Of a stretch of DNA of 64,000 bases, positions 1-11,489 are shown one piece after another. The notes beneath the pieces are model-generated. The model worked only from the letters and a program-made list of their open reading frames with translations, was not told the origin of the DNA and did no database searches. Both the position numbers and the translations under genes were made by a program. The DNA is taken from positions 17,050,001-17,114,000 of the forward strand of contig OZ231126.1 in assembly GCA_965153355.1 (NCBI GenBank), read 5' to 3'. The DNA is from Flaccisagitta enflata. Taxonomy: Eukaryota > Chaetognatha > Sagittoidea > Aphragmophora. Within the stretch, counting starts at the first letter, position 1, and each line of letters opens with the position of its first letter.

Positions 1-338
1 TGCTAAACTTATTTCCAAGGTAGTATTTCTAGTTTGCATTTCTCTATTTTTTTCTTCTTTTTTTTTGTTTAGGGCCTGAGCAGAGTGAGTGAGCAACCCA
101 AGCCCGGGCGATTTTGCATTTTTTTCAACAATACAATACACTATACAATTTTTCAAAGTATTGGGCCAATACAATACAATAACAATACCGGGATCCTACT
201 GTTTATAAAATCTATCCTCCAGTCTAGATCGTCTTTGCTCCCATTGTACTGTAGCTCTGACAGAGTGGGACCTTCCTGACGGAGGTACACCAACCTACAT
301 GTAACTGTGGAGACATTTCGTCCGTCGCTTCCTCCCAC

Positions 339-553
339 TTTTTAGTTGCGGACACGCAACTCTATAAAAAGCTTTGTCCGTCCGTTGGTCCGTCAGTCGG
401 TCTGTTAGTCGGTCCGTCATGGTGATCGAGTTAGCGAGGCGACCGATACTTTTGTGCCATGTTTGAGTGTTGGAAGTGGCAGGGAATTGGATGAGACTTG
501 GATGCCCCTGCCCACCCGTCCGCAACGATATTGTGACCCCGCGTCACTTGTTT
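339..553 (+). mobile_element. A'-family HINE-like element
   Basis: It starts in a T run followed by AG and the stem GTTGCGGACACGCAAC, then a variable GTCCGTCC-type tract. Near the 3' end GTCCGCAAC is the reverse complement of the first half of the 5' stem. It closes with the hairpin GTGACCCCGCGTCAC and TTGTTT. No coding capacity is seen; short reading frames inside it are accidental. Confidence 0.7.
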
Positions 554-643
554 CCCTTAGTTTGCATCAATCATGACGGTTCCATTGCCTTCCAGCTCTT
601 GCATGGTGGGGGTTGATATAAGTTGTGAATGTAATAGTGTAAA

Positions 644-817
644 TACAGGTAAACCCCGCAATAGCGGATGTCAAGGGACTGACAAATTGAATCTGTTTCT
701 AGTGGATTTCCATTGTTCGGCATAGGAAATTAAAAGAAATTGCCTAAAGGGACTAGAATTTGATATCCGTCACAGCCAAATCAAGGTGGATTTCCGTTAC
801 TGAGTCCTAGCGGGGTA
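644..817. mobile_element. Possible TA-flanked MITE
   Basis: The segment begins TACAGGTAAACCCCGC and ends with GCGGGGTATA, giving short imperfect inverted ends next to TA. The termini resemble pogo/mariner-type MITEs found elsewhere in the window, but the arms match only over about a dozen bases, so the call is weak. Confidence 0.35.
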
Positions 818-850
818 TAACTATCTAACTCTGAAAAATCCGATCAATAT

Positions 851-1044
851 AAACAAGGCCGGATACACAGCTACTCCAGTCACTTTTGTATGGGCAGCCG
901 GCATATCTTAGGTCACTTGATCATCTGGGCAACAGCCCTGAGGCCAAATACAGCATAAGTCCAAAAAAAGTGTGACAGACAGATGGACCACGGACCAATG
1001 GACTGACAAAGCAAGGTGTGGAAAACGTAGCACACGACTGAAAA
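851..1044 (-). mobile_element. Degenerate A/B-type element
   Basis: On the minus strand it ends with the GGCCTTGTTT terminus (plus strand AAACAAGGCCGGATACAC). It contains a decayed GACGGACC-type tract and a decayed 5' stem near 1030-1044. Many substitutions mark it as old. Confidence 0.5.
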
Positions 1045-2369
1045 GCTGCCCAAAGAAAGAATGCAGTTGAGCTTTACTAGCTTCACTAGAAAGCTTACAG
1101 TCAACAGACTGGAAAAATGAAATTTCTTAGAGGATTAAAACTTCCATGCCTTATTAGCGGGTGCACTCTACCGGGGTTTTACGCACTACCTGTGAATCGC
1201 TGATCTAACGGAAATTAGCTATCGAAGCAGACCAGGACACCTCAATTACTTCTGTGTTACTGACAGGTTACTGAATTGAATTGCCATTATTTTGACATGA
1301 AAAGATAAATGGTAGTATCGTTCAGACTTCAGAGTGCATGTCAAGTTGACATTGACAATGTAAGATATGTAAAGGGACTGCTTTAAAAGATTGTGCCTCA
1401 CAGTAAAGTTGCCTCATTGCAACCAAACGCAGTACACAATCTCTCATAGACGGGTACAAGTCGGGTACATGCTTAAATAGCAGGTGTGCAATAGCTGTGA
1501 TACACTGCGTTCTGCGGCCTACTCAGTTCTGGCTTTTTCCTGTGGGTAACACTAACAGGGATACGACCCAAGGCCAACGATCTGGTTTTGGGGTGGTGAG
1601 AAATGAGGTCTTTGCAACTCTTTCAGACATAGACGTGTAAGGAACTGTAAGAATGGCTACATCGATGGATGGACTGTCTAAACCGTCAGATGGATTTAGG
1701 GTATGATGAAAATGAAGATATCTTGGAGATGCTAGATGGACAGAGCATTTAATCTGAGTTCAACAATACAGTCGGGTAGTGTAATGACGATATATGGCAC
1801 AAAACGAACACGACCTTTTGTTAAGAACTAGAATCTATAACTAAACCTGAAAAGAGGAAGATTCTAATCAACTTCCCTGGCCAGTGAAGAGGACGTTCCT
1901 TTTCCTTTGCGAAGATGTCCCTTGTATTACCTCAAGTCCAGCCAAGGAAAAAAAAGTTTCTATTACGTCTAATCTGTCAAAAAGTTCGATGCTTTTCGAT
2001 TAAGATTGAGGAAGAGGAACATAAACTGGATGCCTAGATTTGAATGAGTGCGATACAATTTTCATTTTAAAGTTACAAATAATGCAATCTCTCCATTTAC
2101 CATCTTGCTCAAAAATATCGTGTCAGTAAAACAAAATAGTTATTCATTGTTGTTACTTCCTGTACCAAATTATACTTTTTTTATATGAATATTTGATATA
2201 GGCCCTTGTGGTACTAAATGTTCTTAGTAATCATTTGGGAAAATATTATTGAAGGATTTTCAAACAATTTTGTAAAAAAAGTCCATTGACTTTTATAGAA
2301 ATTTTTTTCCGCAGCACTTTCAGACCTATGTTTATTCATTTTGATATAAAATTCAAATGGTTTGAAATA
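1045..2369. other. No recognisable feature
   Basis: AT-rich sequence with frequent stops in all frames. I see no coding exon, long inverted repeat or tandem array here. Confidence 0.4.
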
Positions 2370-2641
2370 GAACAAGGCCGGATACACGGCTACCGAAGTC
2401 GCATGCGGGTGGGCAGGGGCCATATTTGAAGTCACCAGATCATTTGGGCAGGAGCAGTGGTCAAGAAATCAGCTCTGTAAGGCGGATAGCTGTGCACCAG
2501 TCATGGACAGGTGGGCAGGGGCGGAAATGCATGTTTCCGCACGACAATGTTCACGGACGACCGACCGACCAGCAAACCAGCCGACCAACGCCGTTGATGG
2601 TGGACCAGCACCTCTTATAATTACAAACGTGCGACTAAAAA
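2370..2641 (-). mobile_element. Degenerate B/C-type element
   Basis: It opens on the plus strand with AACAAGGCCGGATACACGGC (the reverse of the 3' hairpin end), passes through a GACCGACCGACC tract and closes with GTGCGACTAAAAA, a decayed 5' stem plus T run. A second short piece of the same kind (GACCGACCGACC, GAGTCGCG) follows near 2649-2693. Confidence 0.5.
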
Positions 2642-2695
2642 TAATGTGACCGACCGACCAGCAAACAGATCATTCAGGTTGTGAGTCGCGTATAT

Positions 2696-2840
2696 GACAA
2701 AAGCACAAAATCAAAATCAAAAACAAAAATCCAAAATCAAAAATCAAAAATCAAAAAACAAAACAAAATCAAAAATCAAAATCAAAAATCAAAAATCAAA
2801 AATCAAAAATCAAAAATCAAAAATCAAAAATCAAAAAGAT
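2696..2840. repeat. (TCAAAAA)n-like tandem repeat
   Basis: A run of units close to AAAAATC repeats from about 2700 to 2838, then changes to CAACAACAA. The reading frame of lysine, serine and asparagine across it is a by-product of the repeat. Confidence 0.85.
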
Positions 2841-3935
2841 CAACAGCAACAACAACAACAACAATGAAAAAGAAATGATAGCAGAATGATGCAATGCTAG
2901 AACAATATACAAGTGTATTTTTTTTTGCAGATTTAGAAAAGTGAACAGGAATAAGACACAGAACAATTTAGGGTGGAATTTCTCATTCAAGCAAAATTAA
3001 AAGATTCATAATTACTGATATTTTCCTAATATTTTGGAATTGGTCATTCTACACCTTAGGTTAAGATATATTTTGCATATTGGCAAGCTGAATTGCCCCC
3101 ACAACTTACAGATAATAATTTTGTTTCTTAATTTTATATAATTATGGATATTTTACCTGTTTTTAGACATTAATTCAAATATATATATTCAATTGTTACT
3201 TCATTGAAAATTGATAATAAAAAAAATATATATTTCTTGAACTAGCCATTAAAAAATCAGCAAGTCTTTATCTGCTTTTATTAATGTTTGGCATTCTTCT
3301 AAAAACGAAAAAATATTCGGATCAAAATTTTTTTTTTTTGTCACCTGACCTGTGTCCACTGAAAATGAAAAGTTTGCACAAGAAAGCAGAAAATACAAAA
3401 ACTAAGAACTTGCGACCCTTGTGAATTATTATATCTTAAGTTACGAATCTCCATCATGAAAATACAAATCGTTTTCAGTATATCTTAAGTTGTATTTTAG
3501 AAAAATGTAAATTTTTGACCAATTTCAAAGATTTGTTATTTTCAAGATACAATTATCATATGGTTGCCTTATTTTTGCTCCAAATTATGATCTGGAAGAT
3601 GTTGATGATCATTCTAGTGACATCAAATTTGGCATTGTGTTAGCTGGTAATACTATTTCCTTGCTGAAAACAATCATTAATCATATTTGAATGAATATCT
3701 ATAACTAATCATAAAACAAATTTACTGGAAAGTGGATGAATATAGAATTCTATATGGCTGTGCAGCGTGTCATATTGTGTAAAGTGATGATCACTAAGAA
3801 ATTTAGAAGAGTAGACAAGTGAAAAAGCATCAAGTAACTATAGTGTATTTTTTTCTAATAGATATCATTATTGTTTTGTCGCTGTGAATTTTCAAAAATA
3901 CCATCATTACAATTGACATCCCTTGCTTGCTTGAA
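2841..3935. other. No recognisable feature
   Basis: Very AT-rich sequence without open frames of note, tandem arrays or clear inverted repeats. Confidence 0.4.
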
Positions 3936-4100
3936 AAACAAGTCCGGATGCATGACTTCACCGGACTGGTGTTGGTGGGCAGGGTCAGTGACTGGGAAAG
4001 TCGCCAGGGCATTTAGGCAGGGGAAGAGAGGCCTTAAAGCTCAAAAACGCATGTATATGATGGTGAATGTGACCGAAAGGCCAACTGACGAATGGATGGT
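3936..4100 (-). mobile_element. Decayed A'-type fragment
   Basis: It carries AACAAGTCCGGATGCATGAC, then GGTGGGCAGGG and a decayed GACCGAAAGG tract, the usual order for a minus-oriented A or A' copy. The 5' stem is not recognisable. Confidence 0.4.
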
Positions 4101-4139
4101 CAGACCATTTGAGCGAGGTACAGTGTTGTATGCACGGGA

Positions 4140-4372
4140 GTAAGGGTGTGTTTCTGTTGAAGATGAAAAACGCGTTTGTTCCTATGAAACGGGTCCCATG
4201 AGAAAGTGAGCAAAGTGAGTTATTGAGCCCGTTAACGGAGCGAGCGAGCAAAGGGAATGTAGCAAAGCTGAGCGCTGTGGTGCGAGTGAGCAGAGTGAGC
4301 AGCGCAAGCAGTGCGAGTGAACGAACGTAGTGAGCGATGGAGTGGCCCGTTAAAAACGCGATTGTCTCTGAC
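4140..4372. repeat. GAGCGAGTGAGC-rich degenerate repeat
   Basis: Imperfect short units close to GAGCGAGC and GTGAGCAGAG repeat between about 4200 and 4340, ending near AACGCGATTGTCT. A related copy lies at 11815-11975, so this is a dispersed family and not a local expansion. Confidence 0.55.
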
Positions 4373-4584
4373 TAGACAAAAAGACAATATTGATGAATTG
4401 AATCAATGACTTTCTTCTTTTGAACAACCCTGTAGGGATATGGACAATCGGATTTATAGACGCGTGCGTGCGACGCTGTAGCCCACCATGTTGGTCAGGC
4501 TGGTTTTTTGAGGGGTGATAAGTTGAGGTAGATTTAACAATAGGAAACCCGGACGGCAACACAATGGCTATGTATAGGCGGGCA

Positions 4585-4696
4585 TTTATAGACGCGTACT
4601 ACGCGACTCCATACCCCACTTTGTCAGTCCGTTGATCTGTCGGTTGGTGGGTTGGTTGGTTGGTTGGTACATTGGTCGGTTGGTCGGTTGGTTGGT
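4585..4696 (+). mobile_element. 5' fragment of B/C-type element
   Basis: The stem ACGCGTACTACGCGAC is followed by TCCATACCCCACTTTGTC and a GGTTGGTTGG tract. The 3' half is missing; an H-type 5' end follows directly. Confidence 0.5.
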
Positions 4697-4787
4697 CCCC
4701 TTTTGAGTAGCGGCTCCGAAGGGGTCAATGACCTATGCTTTCACGCATATGGGGAATTTTCTCCTCCACCTCCTTCCTCCTTCTTTC
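4697..4787 (+). mobile_element. 5' fragment of H-family element
   Basis: GCGGCTCCGAAGGGGTCAAT, the phrase ATGACCTATGCTTTCACGC and a CTCC-rich stretch match the 5' part of H elements. It is cut off where a G element begins. Confidence 0.5.
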
Positions 4788-5348
4788 CTTTTTGGGCAGG
4801 GGTGAATTTCCTTACGTCCGTCCGTACGTACGTACGTCCGTCTGTCCGTACGTCCCCCCTGAACCTTCTCAATTCTAAAATTTCCATTGAATAACATGGG
4901 AAAATGACAAAATGCAAACTTCCCATTGAATAAAATGGGAAAATGACAATTTGCAAACTTCCCATTGAATAGCATGAAAAATTTACGAATAATAGAAAAA
5001 TGCACATTTTCCATTGAATACCATGGAAAATTAACAAAAAATTCAAAAAAATGCAAAAAAGTAATTGGATAACATGGAAAATTGACAAAAAAATGAAATT
5101 CCCATTGAATAACATGGAAAATTGGCAATAAATTGTAGAAAATACATAGCTCCCATTGAATGTCATAGAAAATTGCCTTTAAGGCCTGAAATATGCCTTC
5201 TCAGGACGTAAGGACCAAGTGCCCTGTCAGTCCTCAGGACATCGGCCCGCTAGGGCCACTGCGCTATCACTCCACCTCTTCAGTTGATCACTCCAAGCAG
5301 GGCATCGGGTACCATGACCATGTGGTGCATCCTTGCAGATGACTTGTT
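4788..5348 (+). mobile_element. G-family element with 40-bp minisatellite
   Basis: It begins TTTTTGGGCAGGGGTGAATT with a CGTACGTACGTCCG tract. Inside, units near CCCATTGAATAACATGGAAA repeat about eight times (4880-5175). The 3' part has the inverted copy of the 5' region, then CAGGGCATCGGGTACC, a short terminal stem and GACTTGTT. Confidence 0.65.
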
Positions 5349-5349
5349 C

Positions 5350-5557
5350 CATCTTTATCCCCATCCCGTTCATTACGGGCCCATATCTCAACCTTGAGGC
5401 CATATCCTGCTGTGAAGATTTACGTCCCTACTCTTGAGACTCCCAAATCCCTACTTCAGGCCCAGGCTGGAATTTGGGCCTAGAGGCTGGGATATGGCCT
5501 CAAGGCAGATATGGGCCTGGAGAAACTGGGAGAAGGGTGAAGAAGAAGAAGAAGAAG
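5350..5557. mobile_element. H-type internal fragment
   Basis: GAGGCC-type units of the H minisatellite and a GAAGAAGAA tract are present without either terminus. It adjoins the 3' end of the next H copy. Confidence 0.4.
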
Positions 5558-5973
5558 AATAGTCACGAAGCGTGAATGGTCAGCATTCATGTCCTGCTTC
5601 AGTAGGTTTTGGTTGAAGTTGAGGGGGAGCAGGGCAGCGGCCTTGAAGGGGTTGATGACCTATGCTTTCACACATATAGGATATTTCCTTCTCCTTCGCC
5701 TTTTCCTCTGCATCCCCCCTCCCCCAGCCTCCGGGCCTACATCTCAGCCTCGAGGCCAATATCCCAGCCTCGAGGCTCAAATCCCAGTCTTGAGGCCCAA
5801 ATCCCTTGAGGCTGGAATTTGGGCTTTGGGATTGGGATATAGGCCTTAAGGCTGAGATATGGGCCTAGAGGCTGGGGGGAAGGGGTAACAAAGGAGAAGA
5901 AGAAGGAAGAGAAAAATTCCCCGTATGTGTGCAAGCATTGGTCATCAACCCCTTCAGAGCCGTTGCCCAAAAG
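5558..5973 (-). mobile_element. H-family element
   Basis: The minus-strand 3' end has the hairpin CACGCTTCGTG followed by ACTATT. Inside are CAGCCTCGAGGCC-type minisatellite units flanked by inverted CTCCTT/GAAGGAG tracts. The 5' end reads as the reverse of CCGTTGCCCAAAAGG. The terminal hairpin differs from other H copies (CGCTTTTGCG) yet still pairs. Confidence 0.6.
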
Positions 5974-6084
5974 GAGCAGGGGAAAGCCCCCCATATGTGT
6001 GAAATAGGGCGGCTACCTGGAGGGTCAAATGTGGTCAAATTTCTGAACGCCTCAGCCAACTAACCATAGACTCTTTGTCGTATT

Positions 6085-6594
6085 TAACAAGTCATCCAAG
6101 GATCGCACATGGTCAGCGGTACCCGATGCCCTGCTTGGAAGTGATCAAAAAACTGAAGAGTGGAGTGGGCAAGAGCAGGGCAGCGGCCCCAAGGGCCGAT
6201 GTCCTGTAGGACACAGGGTGAATTTCCATACCTCATGAGAGGGCATATTTGAGGTCTTAGCAGCAATTTTCCATGATATTCAATAGGAACTTAACGTTTT
6301 TCAATTTTTCTTCAATTTGCCATGTTATTAATTGGGAAATTTGAGGCCTGAGAGGCTGAATTTAGGGCCCAAGAGGCTGGACTTGAGGCTCAAGAGGCTG
6401 GATTTGAGGCGTGAGAGGCTGGATAAGAGGCGTGAGAGGCCAGATTTGAGACCTGAGAGGCCAAATATGAGGCCTGTGAGGCTTGAGAAGCTTCAAAGGG
6501 GGGGGACGGACGTACGTACGTACGGACAGACGGACGTATGGAAATTCACCCCTGTCCTACAGGACATTGGCCCTTGGGGCCGCTGCCCAAAAAG
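6085..6594 (-). mobile_element. G-family element, near complete
   Basis: The plus strand starts AACAAGTCATCCAAGGATCG (reverse of the GACTTGTT end) and finishes GGGGCCGCTGCCCAAAAAG. Inverted subterminal copies of about 55 bp lie at 6177-6232 and 6536-6592. Between them are GAGGCTGGATTTGAGGC-type units and a CGGACGTACGTACG tract. Confidence 0.7.
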
Positions 6595-6637
6595 GGCACA
6601 GTGAGGCAAGCTGGATCAGTATCTGGAAAAACCTCCA

Positions 6638-6775
6638 CGGCAACACAATAGAGAGTTTCAACTGGGCGTAAAATTGCTTTCATATACTTTACCATTATGT
6701 TGCTGTGCGGGTTTCTTAATCAAATATTGACCTCTGCTTGTCTAATTTACTGCCCAAATGCCGCTTAGCATGTAT
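6638..6775. repeat. Dispersed palindromic repeat
   Basis: The phrase CGGCAACACAATAGAGAG and, further on, TTATGTTGCTGTGCGGGTTT are roughly inverted. The same pair of motifs recurs at 10436-10570, and a partial copy lies at 7081-7140. No product is encoded. Confidence 0.45.
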
Positions 6776-6835
6776 GGTTAGATGGTGGAGGAATTTTAAA
6801 TTTTGAGCCAAATTCACCCTTCAGGTAACCAGCCT

Positions 6836-6945
6836 AGTGTGAAAGAATAGGTCGTTGCTGCCCTGCTTCCCCCTCAACTTCAATCACAGCCTACTTAAGC
6901 AGGGCACGGGTTCCACTGACTATCAAACACTTTTGCGACTATTTA
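6836..6945 (+). mobile_element. H-family 3' end fragment
   Basis: It carries the H tail: CTGCCCTGCTTCCCCCTC, AAGCAGGGCACGGG, then CACTTTTGCGACTATTT. The 5' half is absent. Confidence 0.5.
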
Positions 6946-6959
6946 CTTTTTCGGTGTAA

Positions 6960-7066
6960 ATGGGCATTTTGAGTTCACTGCTTCCGCCAAAATGCCCATG
7001 TGACTTTCTCCACTGCCCCTGCCCACCCACACACGACCGGGTTGTCTATGTATCCGGCCTCGTTTT
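6960..7066 (+). mobile_element. A-family 3' fragment
   Basis: CCACTGCCCCTGCCCACCC is followed by GTATCCGGCCTCGTTTT, the usual A-family 3' end. There is no 5' stem. Confidence 0.45.
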
Positions 7067-7772
7067 AGTTCATGGAAACTCATTAGTGTTGCCGTGCGGG
7101 TTAATTGATCAGACACTGGCCTCTGCTTGTTTGAATTCCTTTATGAATATGGAATGCATGATTTACTGTCTGTCTGATTCTGAAATATTGTTGGTTGGTT
7201 GGATAATTGGTCAGTTGGTCCGTCCATCCATTCTTTTTTGGCGAACGTTTTTTTTTGCATCGCTGCCCCTCCTTAATGCTTGGTTAGCCTTATAAATTAA
7301 TGCCCCTTCCAAACTTACCGCATATTCGTGTGCTTTAGTGACATTCTGCATTATAGTTTTGGAGTCTTGGAGTCCCAAATACTAAATTTCGGATAAACAA
7401 TTCCAATAAAAGACATTACTTGAAAATAATACTCTATTCAGTCACTCTCTCAATGGCAATGGGTAGCCTACTGAGGATGAAAATATTTGTAACATTTTAG
7501 TCATTTTTGCTATGAAAATGCTTGGAAATATAAAAGTGCTTCGCTAGATCACAGTAAGAACGAAACTTCTACAATTTCTTGCTCACACCGAGATGGGGTT
7601 GTAGCCATGAGTAAACTTTATCCGATTATCCCCAAGTTTTTGGATTTCTCATTTATGTGAAATTTGGTCACATTTTCTCCAATGAGATTTGACTATGAGC
7701 CCACATTAGGGCACCCTAATGAAAAGTGCTTGGAAATAATTTTTTTTTGTACTGCTCAAATTGAGCGCATCC

Positions 7773-9095
7773 TACAGTATAATTTTTTTCAAATGAGACA
7801 AAAGATGACGACATAGATCATAAACGAATCGACATAATCAAGTTCTGAAAAAAAAATGCCTGAAGGAGGTCTTGGCATTTATTCATGCTAAATTTCAGCA
7901 TTCGGTCTCAAGTAGTTTAGCCTCAATCGCTTTTTGAAGTTTAACTATAAATCATCCAAAATATCTTTTTTTAACTATGGCCAAAAAAAGTTAACTACTT
8001 GTTTGTCAGTGTTTAACATCCAAGCAATGAAAAAAAAACATAACAAAATCCATGACCATTTTGAAGCTCTGCGAAAGATCTCTCAAATAAGATCTTGCTG
8101 GATGTCCTAGCTCTATCCATTTAGAAATGGCATTATGATTAAGATTGGTGGTCAAGAATTTGGAAATTCACCACGTGATCTTCATGTGTTATCTTTATTC
8201 TAACAAGAAAATTAAATGCATTGAGTTAGAAATTTGTTCTTGGTGTCATTTTAAAGAAAATTTTAAGCTCTTTGATTTGCTCATGGATAACGAGTAGCTA
8301 AGACAATCCTGAGCTGCATCATTGACAAAAACGGAAAGACTAAAATTGCATCTTGGAAAAAAACCGAAATGAGCACTTTTTTCAATCAGCGATTTTTTTC
8401 TTTAAACCTCTGCCATTTCTAAACGAATAAAACTATGATTACCAGCAACGTGGCATTTGGAAGAATTTTTGCAGAGCTTTCAAACGGTCATGAATTTTCT
8501 ATGATTCAGGTCCTTAGTTAAGGAAAAATTATCAAAACAAAGTATTCGCTTTTTTCTTTGCCATGGGAGCAGGAAGAAATTGATATCTTCACTTTAAACG
8601 TGAATTGAAGCTAAACTACTCGAAAAAGAATGATGAAATTTGGCATGCATAAATGCCAAAACCTACTCTTTCAGGCGTTTTTAGTCGCGTGCACGACTCT
8701 ACAACCGCTTTGTCAGTCCGTTGGTCGTCGGTCCGTCGTCCGTCACCTTTACTTTTTGTACTAGTAGCTCTTAGGTCATTTAAGTTATTTTTAGGTCATT
8801 TATAGTTGTTATGATCATTTTGAGGTAAATTCTAAGTGGAAGTTCTGGGTCATTTTAAGTTATTCTAAGTTATTTTTGGTCATTTAGGTTTTTTTTTAGT
8901 CATTTAGAGTCCTTTTTAATTTTTAGGTCATTCTAAGTCATTGAAAGTCATTCTAAGTCATTCTAAGTCATTCTTAGTCTGTAAGTCTCGCACGCGACTT
9001 ATAGGTGTTGGCCTTGTTTTTCAGAATTTGATTATATCGATTCGTTTAAGATCTATGTCGTCATCTTTTGTCTCATTTGAAAAAAATCATACTGT
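7773..9095. mobile_element. TA-flanked fold-back element, split by a C copy
   Basis: The ends TACAGTATAATTTTTTTC and its complement are flanked by TA. The left arm (7773-7960) pairs with 9024-9095 plus 8590-8676. The inner parts (about 7990-8110 and 8400-8560) also pair. A C-family element (8677-9024) sits in the right arm only, so the left arm preserves the empty site. No transposase is seen. Confidence 0.65.
8677..9024 (+). mobile_element. C-family element
   Basis: After a T run it starts AGTCGCGTGCACGACTCTAC, has a GTCCGTTGGTC tract and GGTCATTT/AAGTCATTCT minisatellite units, and ends CGCACGCGACTTATAGGTG, TTGGCCTTG, T run. It lies inside the right arm of a fold-back element whose left arm shows the uninterrupted T run. 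Confidence 0.75.
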
Positions 9096-9130
9096 AATAA
9101 ACTGCGTGCCGAGTGACTGTTACTGGGATT

Positions 9131-9862
9131 TCAAGATGTCTTGAGTTCGTGTAGTTTCTTCCCAGTCAAGACCGCGATACAGAAAACGAATTCAATCAGG
9201 CTGCAAAACTCGGTAGAAAGCCATGGTTTGTTGTACATTTTCTCATTCAAAGCGGCCTTAGATTCCCACATCATTTCATAAGTCTCCCTCCAGCCGTAAC
9301 TATGCGCCGATGCTTCCGGACCGACTAAAAACTCTATCATTTGATGGAATTCAACCATAAGCTGTCGGGTGAAATGATCGGTGACTAATTCCGCCGTGAT
9401 AACGCATAATTTGCCAGTTTGCGAGCCCATCATGGTTACCAAAAGCCCGATAAGAAAGAAATTATTACCACTCAGCTTTTTTTGAAAACTCCAACTTTTT
9501 CCCAAACTCACAATCATTTTCACACCAAGAAAACTAAGGATAATCAAGGTGAAAAAGCTCCACGCGATATCAGCCCAGGCGAACTTGTGATTATCCATCA
9601 ACCCGGTGTCTATGTCCGTAGGTAGGTAAAAATTGGCTATCTGAAATCCAATAGTCCAAATGAAACAGATGATAAAGACGCCGACAGCCTTCAACAGGAA
9701 CCACATCAAGCTGTACTCTCTCTTTTCCATCTTGCATACGCAAAGATACAACTCGGCGAAGAGCGGAATGGCAATCGCCTCTTCGTAGGACAACAGATAA
9801 TCTCGAATGACCATTATGAGGTTGATTCTATGGGATCCATTCCACTCCTTCTCGGCTTGTTT
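9131..9862 (-). CDS. Terminal exon of putative seven-helix membrane protein
   Basis: An open frame of 243 codons runs to a stop at 9131. The first in-frame Met is at 9814, but the frame stays open for 16 codons upstream to a possible acceptor (CCTAG just before AAACAAGCC, 9863-9866). Hydrophobic helices fall at about Ala-Ile-Ala-Ile-Pro, LLKAVGVFIICFIWTIGF, AWSFFTLIILSFLGVKMI, NFFLIGLLVTMMG and a last one near FCSLIEFVFCIAVLTG. One sequon (NGS) precedes the first. This is the only long frame in the first 40 kb with mixed, non-repetitive composition. The fold suggests the last five helices of a 7TM receptor, possibly gustatory-receptor-like, but the TYxxxxxQF signature is absent and I do not recognise a family. 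The exon at 29056-29241 joins it in phase. Confidence 0.5.
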   Translation of the reverse strand, partial: KQAEKEWNGSHRINLIMVIRDYLLSYEEAIAIPLFAELYLCVCKMEKREYSLMWFLLKAVGVFIICFIWTIGFQIANFYLPTDIDTGLMDNHKFAWADIAWSFFTLIILSFLGVKMIVSLGKSWSFQKKLSGNNFFLIGLLVTMMGSQTGKLCVITAELVTDHFTRQLMVEFHQMIEFLVGPEASAHSYGWRETYEMMWESKAALNEKMYNKPWLSTEFCSLIEFVFCIAVLTGKKLHELKTS

Positions 9863-9917
9863 CTAGGCACGACAACAATCGCTATCATTTCTGTGTTTCA
9901 CGCTAACAGCGTGAACA

Positions 9918-10326
9918 CATATGAATTTGAAAAAAAGACGCACTTTTGAATGGTTGATTTATCCATTGAAAATCAAGCAAACTAATTAAAATCTAAAACC
10001 ATTTTAAAGCCCCCGGAAACCTCTTTCATTTGGCGTCAATCCGGTATCTCTATCTTGTTTCGTTTAAAAATGGCATTAGTTCGAGTGATGTTGTCAAATT
10101 TCTTTTTGCAGTCCCTCTGAAAAAGATGCAATTCAGCAAAATGGTGTCTCATTTTAGAGAGCTCTAGCTCCTAAACCGTTTAAAGATACAGATCTGGGAT
10201 TGGTCTAGGATGAAAGATATTTTGAAGATCTGCAACATCAGTTTCTCAATTAAAATCTTTTTAGCACTTCTTAAGTCAGTTTTATCAGCAAATAAAAAGG
10301 TGCATCTTTTTTTTAAATTCGTGTAG
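9918..10326. mobile_element. Fold-back MITE related to the one at 14190
   Basis: ATGAATTTGAAAAAAAGACG at the left pairs with CATCTTTTTTTTAAATTCGT at the right. The interior shares phrases such as AACTAATTAAAATCT with the 14190-15105 element. Borders are approximate. Confidence 0.45.
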
Positions 10327-10435
10327 TATTAAGGCGGTTACCCAAGGAGCTTGAAAAGTGATTCAGTTAGAATAAGATAGCCAGGTAACCATGTATTCAA
10401 TTTCTTTTCTATGAATGAGATAAGACAAGCAAAGG

Positions 10436-10570
10436 CCGATATTTGGTCAACAAACCACCGAGGTAACACAATGCATATAACATTGCTTTTCTATACTTTA
10501 CCACTGTGTTGTCATGCAGGTTTCTCAATCAAATACCGACCTCTGCTTAATTTACTGTCTAATGTGTGAG
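10436..10570. repeat. Second copy of palindromic repeat
   Basis: The pair CGAGGTAACACAATG and CACTGTGTTGTCATGCAGG matches the repeat at 6638-6775 in order and spacing, ending in TAATTTACTGTC in both. Confidence 0.45.
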
Positions 10571-10700
10571 TTTAGATGGCAGCCAAACAGACCTCTTGAT
10601 TATATTTTCTTCCGGGCAGCAGGATTTGTACACTAAGATCTTCCGACAGACCATCTTGTCTAACACCAAACAGAAAGTTACCTTAAAATGGGGTTTCAGC

Positions 10701-11317
10701 TACAGTGTGAACATTGTCAAATGCAAAAAAGTATTAAGCTTTGCTCTGAATCTTCGTCTTTGTATTTGGAATCACTTTATAACTTGAAAATCTTATGTTT
10801 GGCGTTTTGTGCTCAATTTCATGGGTCTAAGTTGGATACTTTGTCCACAACATTAAATTGAAGTAATAGAGGTATTTCTGAAAGAAGCTCATTTTTAGCT
10901 CAAAATCTTTTTCTTTAAACAGGAAAGTTTTTGTTTGATTTGCTCTCATTTGAAGACGACTTGAGCTATAAATGCCAGATTAGTCTCAAATGGAAGATGA
11001 TTTGACACTCTTCCATTCAAGACCAATGTAGCATCTGTGGTTTAAGTCATTATAACATCAGAACAATTCCAAAAGAAACTGCCCAGATCAAAAAAGTCAG
11101 TAATCAAGCTCAATCAGTTATCAAGCTCATGCTGTAAATATTCTTTTTACTTCAAATTGATGTTATGGAAAAACTATTCAACTTAGATCCATGACATTTT
11201 GACACAAAAAACGTCAAGCATAGTACTATAAAAGAAAAATGATTCCAGGTCATGAAGATAAATCATCTAGGAGCAAAAGCTTAATACTTTTTTGCATTTG
11301 ACAATGTTCACCCTGTA
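10701..11317. mobile_element. TA fold-back element, TACAGTGTGAAC family
   Basis: Terminal inverted repeats of about 45 bp (10701-10747 and 11270-11317) enclose 520 bp. The ends read TACAGTGTGAACATTGTC and its complement with TA at both borders. The inner sequence is related to the element at 16833-17604 and to the 162-bp copy at 22298-22459. It is non-coding and Tc1/mariner-like by ends only. Confidence 0.6.
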
Positions 11318-11489
11318 TCAAAAACATTCAAATTCATCCTTGATTCTCCTTAAATGCGTTTTTATAGTACTTGGATCATTGATAAATTTCTGGTGCATTA
11401 AAATACAGCTTCATATTCCACTGTCAATTAAATCCATCTGTCCATCCTTCGTCAGTCCATCCCATCATCATTAAATTAAACTTTAAAAA

